Source: an uncultured Solirubrobacteraceae bacterium | GTDB taxonomy: Bacteria; Actinomycetota; Thermoleophilia; Solirubrobacterales; Solirubrobacteraceae | DNA length: 23,030 nucleotides | NCBI GenBank assembly: GCA_955652345.1 | Contig: CATPBV010000064.1 | Location: 1-23,030 of the forward strand | Reading direction: 5' to 3' | Part shown: piece after piece, positions 21,987-23,030 of the stretch | Position numbering within the stretch: the stretch's first letter is position 1 | Layout: every line of letters begins with the position of its first letter | The notes under the pieces: generated by a model | Told to the model about the DNA's origin: nothing | Seen by the model: the letters and a program-made list of their open reading frames with translations, nothing else | The model's database searches: none | Program-made: the position numbers and the translations under genes

Positions 21987-23030
21987 TTACACGTCCAGGT
22001 TCGCGACGAGTCGGGCGTTCTCTTCGATGAACTCGCGTCGCGGCTCGACCTGGTCGCCCATCAGCATCGAGAAGACCTTGTCGGCCTGTGCCGCGTCTTC
22101 CACGGTTACGCGGACGAGGGTGCGCCGCTCCGGATCCATGGTGGTGTCTCGCAGCTGCGCAGGGTCCATCTCGCCGAGGCCCTTGAACCGGTTGATCTCG
22201 ACACCTCGGCGCGCCAGGTTCAGGACCTCCTCGCGCAACCCGCCAAAGGTGAGCGCCCGGGCGCTGTGCTCGCCGAGCTTGATCGAGAAGGGCGGGGTTC
22301 CGGCGTGCGCCACCATCTGCTCGTGGACGCGCAGGAGCGAGCGGTACTCGGGCGCGTCCAGGAGCGCCCGTCGCAGGTGGTGCGTGCGGGCCAGGCCCGA
22401 GGTCGTCTCGATCGCCCGGACGACGATCTCGCCGTCGGTCTGCGAGAGCACCTCGGTCGCGAACGGTTGTCCGTTCTCGGACGGCCGGCGCATCAGCCGC
22501 ATCAGCGACTCGGGATCGTCGACCTGCTCGTCGAGGATCCCGGACTCCTCGATGAACGTCACCGGCTCGTAGCCGTACGCCGCGCGCAATGCCGAGACCC
22601 ACCCCTCGTACTGCTTGAGCAGGCGTCCGAAGCGCTGCCAGCGTGCTTCGGTGAGCGCGAACTGCCGGTTGTAGCGGTCGAAGATCTGGAAGCGCTCGAG
22701 CTTGCCGTCGAGCAGGATCTCCTCGAGCTCGGACTCGCGCTCGATGTAGCGCTCGGTCTTGCCCGCCTTGAGCTTGTACAGGGGAGGCTTGGCGATGTAC
22801 ACGTAGCCGGCATCGATCAGCGGCTGCATCTCGCGGAACAGCAGGGTCAGCACGAGCGTGCGGATGTGAGCTCCATCGACGTCCGCGTCGGTCATCACGA
22901 TCACCCTGTGGTAGCGGGCATTGTCGAGATTGAACTCGTCGCGGACACCGGTACCGATCGCGGTGATCAAAGCCTGGATCTCCTGGTTCTGGAGGACCTT
23001 GTCGATCCGGCTCTTCTCGACGTTGAGGAT
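21987..23030 (-). CDS. gyrB: DNA gyrase subunit B, N-terminus beyond the right edge
   Basis: The frame is open at the right edge and gives the last 347 residues, about half of GyrB. It begins with ILNVEKSRIDKVL of the TOPRIM domain and continues with IGTGVRDEFNL and the metal-binding DADVDGAHIRTLVL. KPPLYKLKAGK and, near the C-terminus, INRFKGLGEMDPAQLRDTTMDP are also typical. The absent upstream part carries the GHKL ATPase domain. The C-terminal end REFIEENARLVANLDV is normal. GyrB hydrolyses ATP and binds the DNA gate with GyrA. In many actinobacteria dnaA, dnaN and recF lie upstream, so the replication origin is expected beyond the right edge (inference). Confidence 0.98.
   Translation of the reverse strand: MLNVEKSRIDKVLQNQEIQALITAIGTGVRDEFNLDNARYHRVIVMTDADVDGAHIRTLVLTLLFREMQPLIDAGYVYIAKPPLYKLKAGKTERYIERESELEEILLDGKLERFQIFDRYNRQFALTEARWQRFGRLLKQYEGWVSALRAAYGYEPVTFIEESGILDEQVDDPESLMRLMRRPSENGQPFATEVLSQTDGEIVVRAIETTSGLARTHHLRRALLDAPEYRSLLRVHEQMVAHAGTPPFSIKLGEHSARALTFGGLREEVLNLARRGVEINRFKGLGEMDPAQLRDTTMDPERRTLVRVTVEDAAQADKVFSMLMGDQVEPRREFIEENARLVANLDV

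Noticed and set aside
1..23030. CRISPR arrays, phage genes, transposases, toxin-antitoxin or restriction systems
   Set aside because: No spaced direct repeats, integrases, transposase motifs or methylases were seen. The HNH protein stands alone among housekeeping genes and gives no sign of a defence system.

Overview
The window is GC-rich bacterial DNA with densely packed genes. It carries an actinobacterial cell-wall and division kinase cluster (FHA proteins, PP2C phosphatase, SEDS transglycosylase, class B PBP, PASTA kinase) beside gyrB-gyrA. This is the origin-proximal arrangement known from Mycobacterium. Gene content, the probable leaderless starts and the style of the unplaced membrane protein suggest a deep-branching actinobacterium, most likely class Thermoleophilia (Solirubrobacterales-like). 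That placement is inference and no search was run.

Left part (1-5170). A sugar aminotransferase of the DegT/DnrJ/EryC1 family runs off the left edge on the minus strand. Divergent from it is a tight plus-strand group: a DedA membrane protein, UppP (undecaprenyl-diphosphate phosphatase) and PurM, joined by overlaps. A separate plus-strand receptor kinase with a discoidin-like extracytoplasmic domain follows. It ends 30 nt from the converging ddl gene, with a perfect hairpin in between.

Centre (15364 down to 5201, minus strand). Eight genes form one apparent operon: multi-TM kinase, fhaA, fhaB, pstP, rodA/ftsW, pbpA, pknB (four PASTA repeats), ddl. Three junctions are 4-nt stop/start overlaps or a 1-nt gap; the others are 7-46 nt. 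The order fhaA-fhaB-pstP-rodA-pbpA-pknB matches the mycobacterial locus. The additions are a different kinase at the head and the D-Ala-D-Ala ligase at the tail. Together they make and polymerise peptidoglycan precursors under reversible Ser/Thr phosphorylation.

Right part (15489-23030). Divergent from the operon are an unplaced single-pass membrane protein that seems to start at CTG, a DUF4446 membrane protein, pheA and an HNH-endonuclease-like protein. gyrA and partial gyrB come back on the minus strand. Between the HNH gene and gyrA lie about 790 nt without a confident gene. This island is bracketed by two copies of a palindromic repeat whose third copy lies inside the head kinase gene. 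It also contains a possible small RNA unit: a -10-like box, a Shine-Dalgarno-perfect segment, mutually complementary arms and a 13-bp hairpin.

The most unusual observations are the palindromic repeat family (one copy translated), the candidate RNA island, the CTG start, the recurrent 7-nt spacing of -10-like boxes to start codons, the UppP motif variant, and the three kinases with three different sensor regions.
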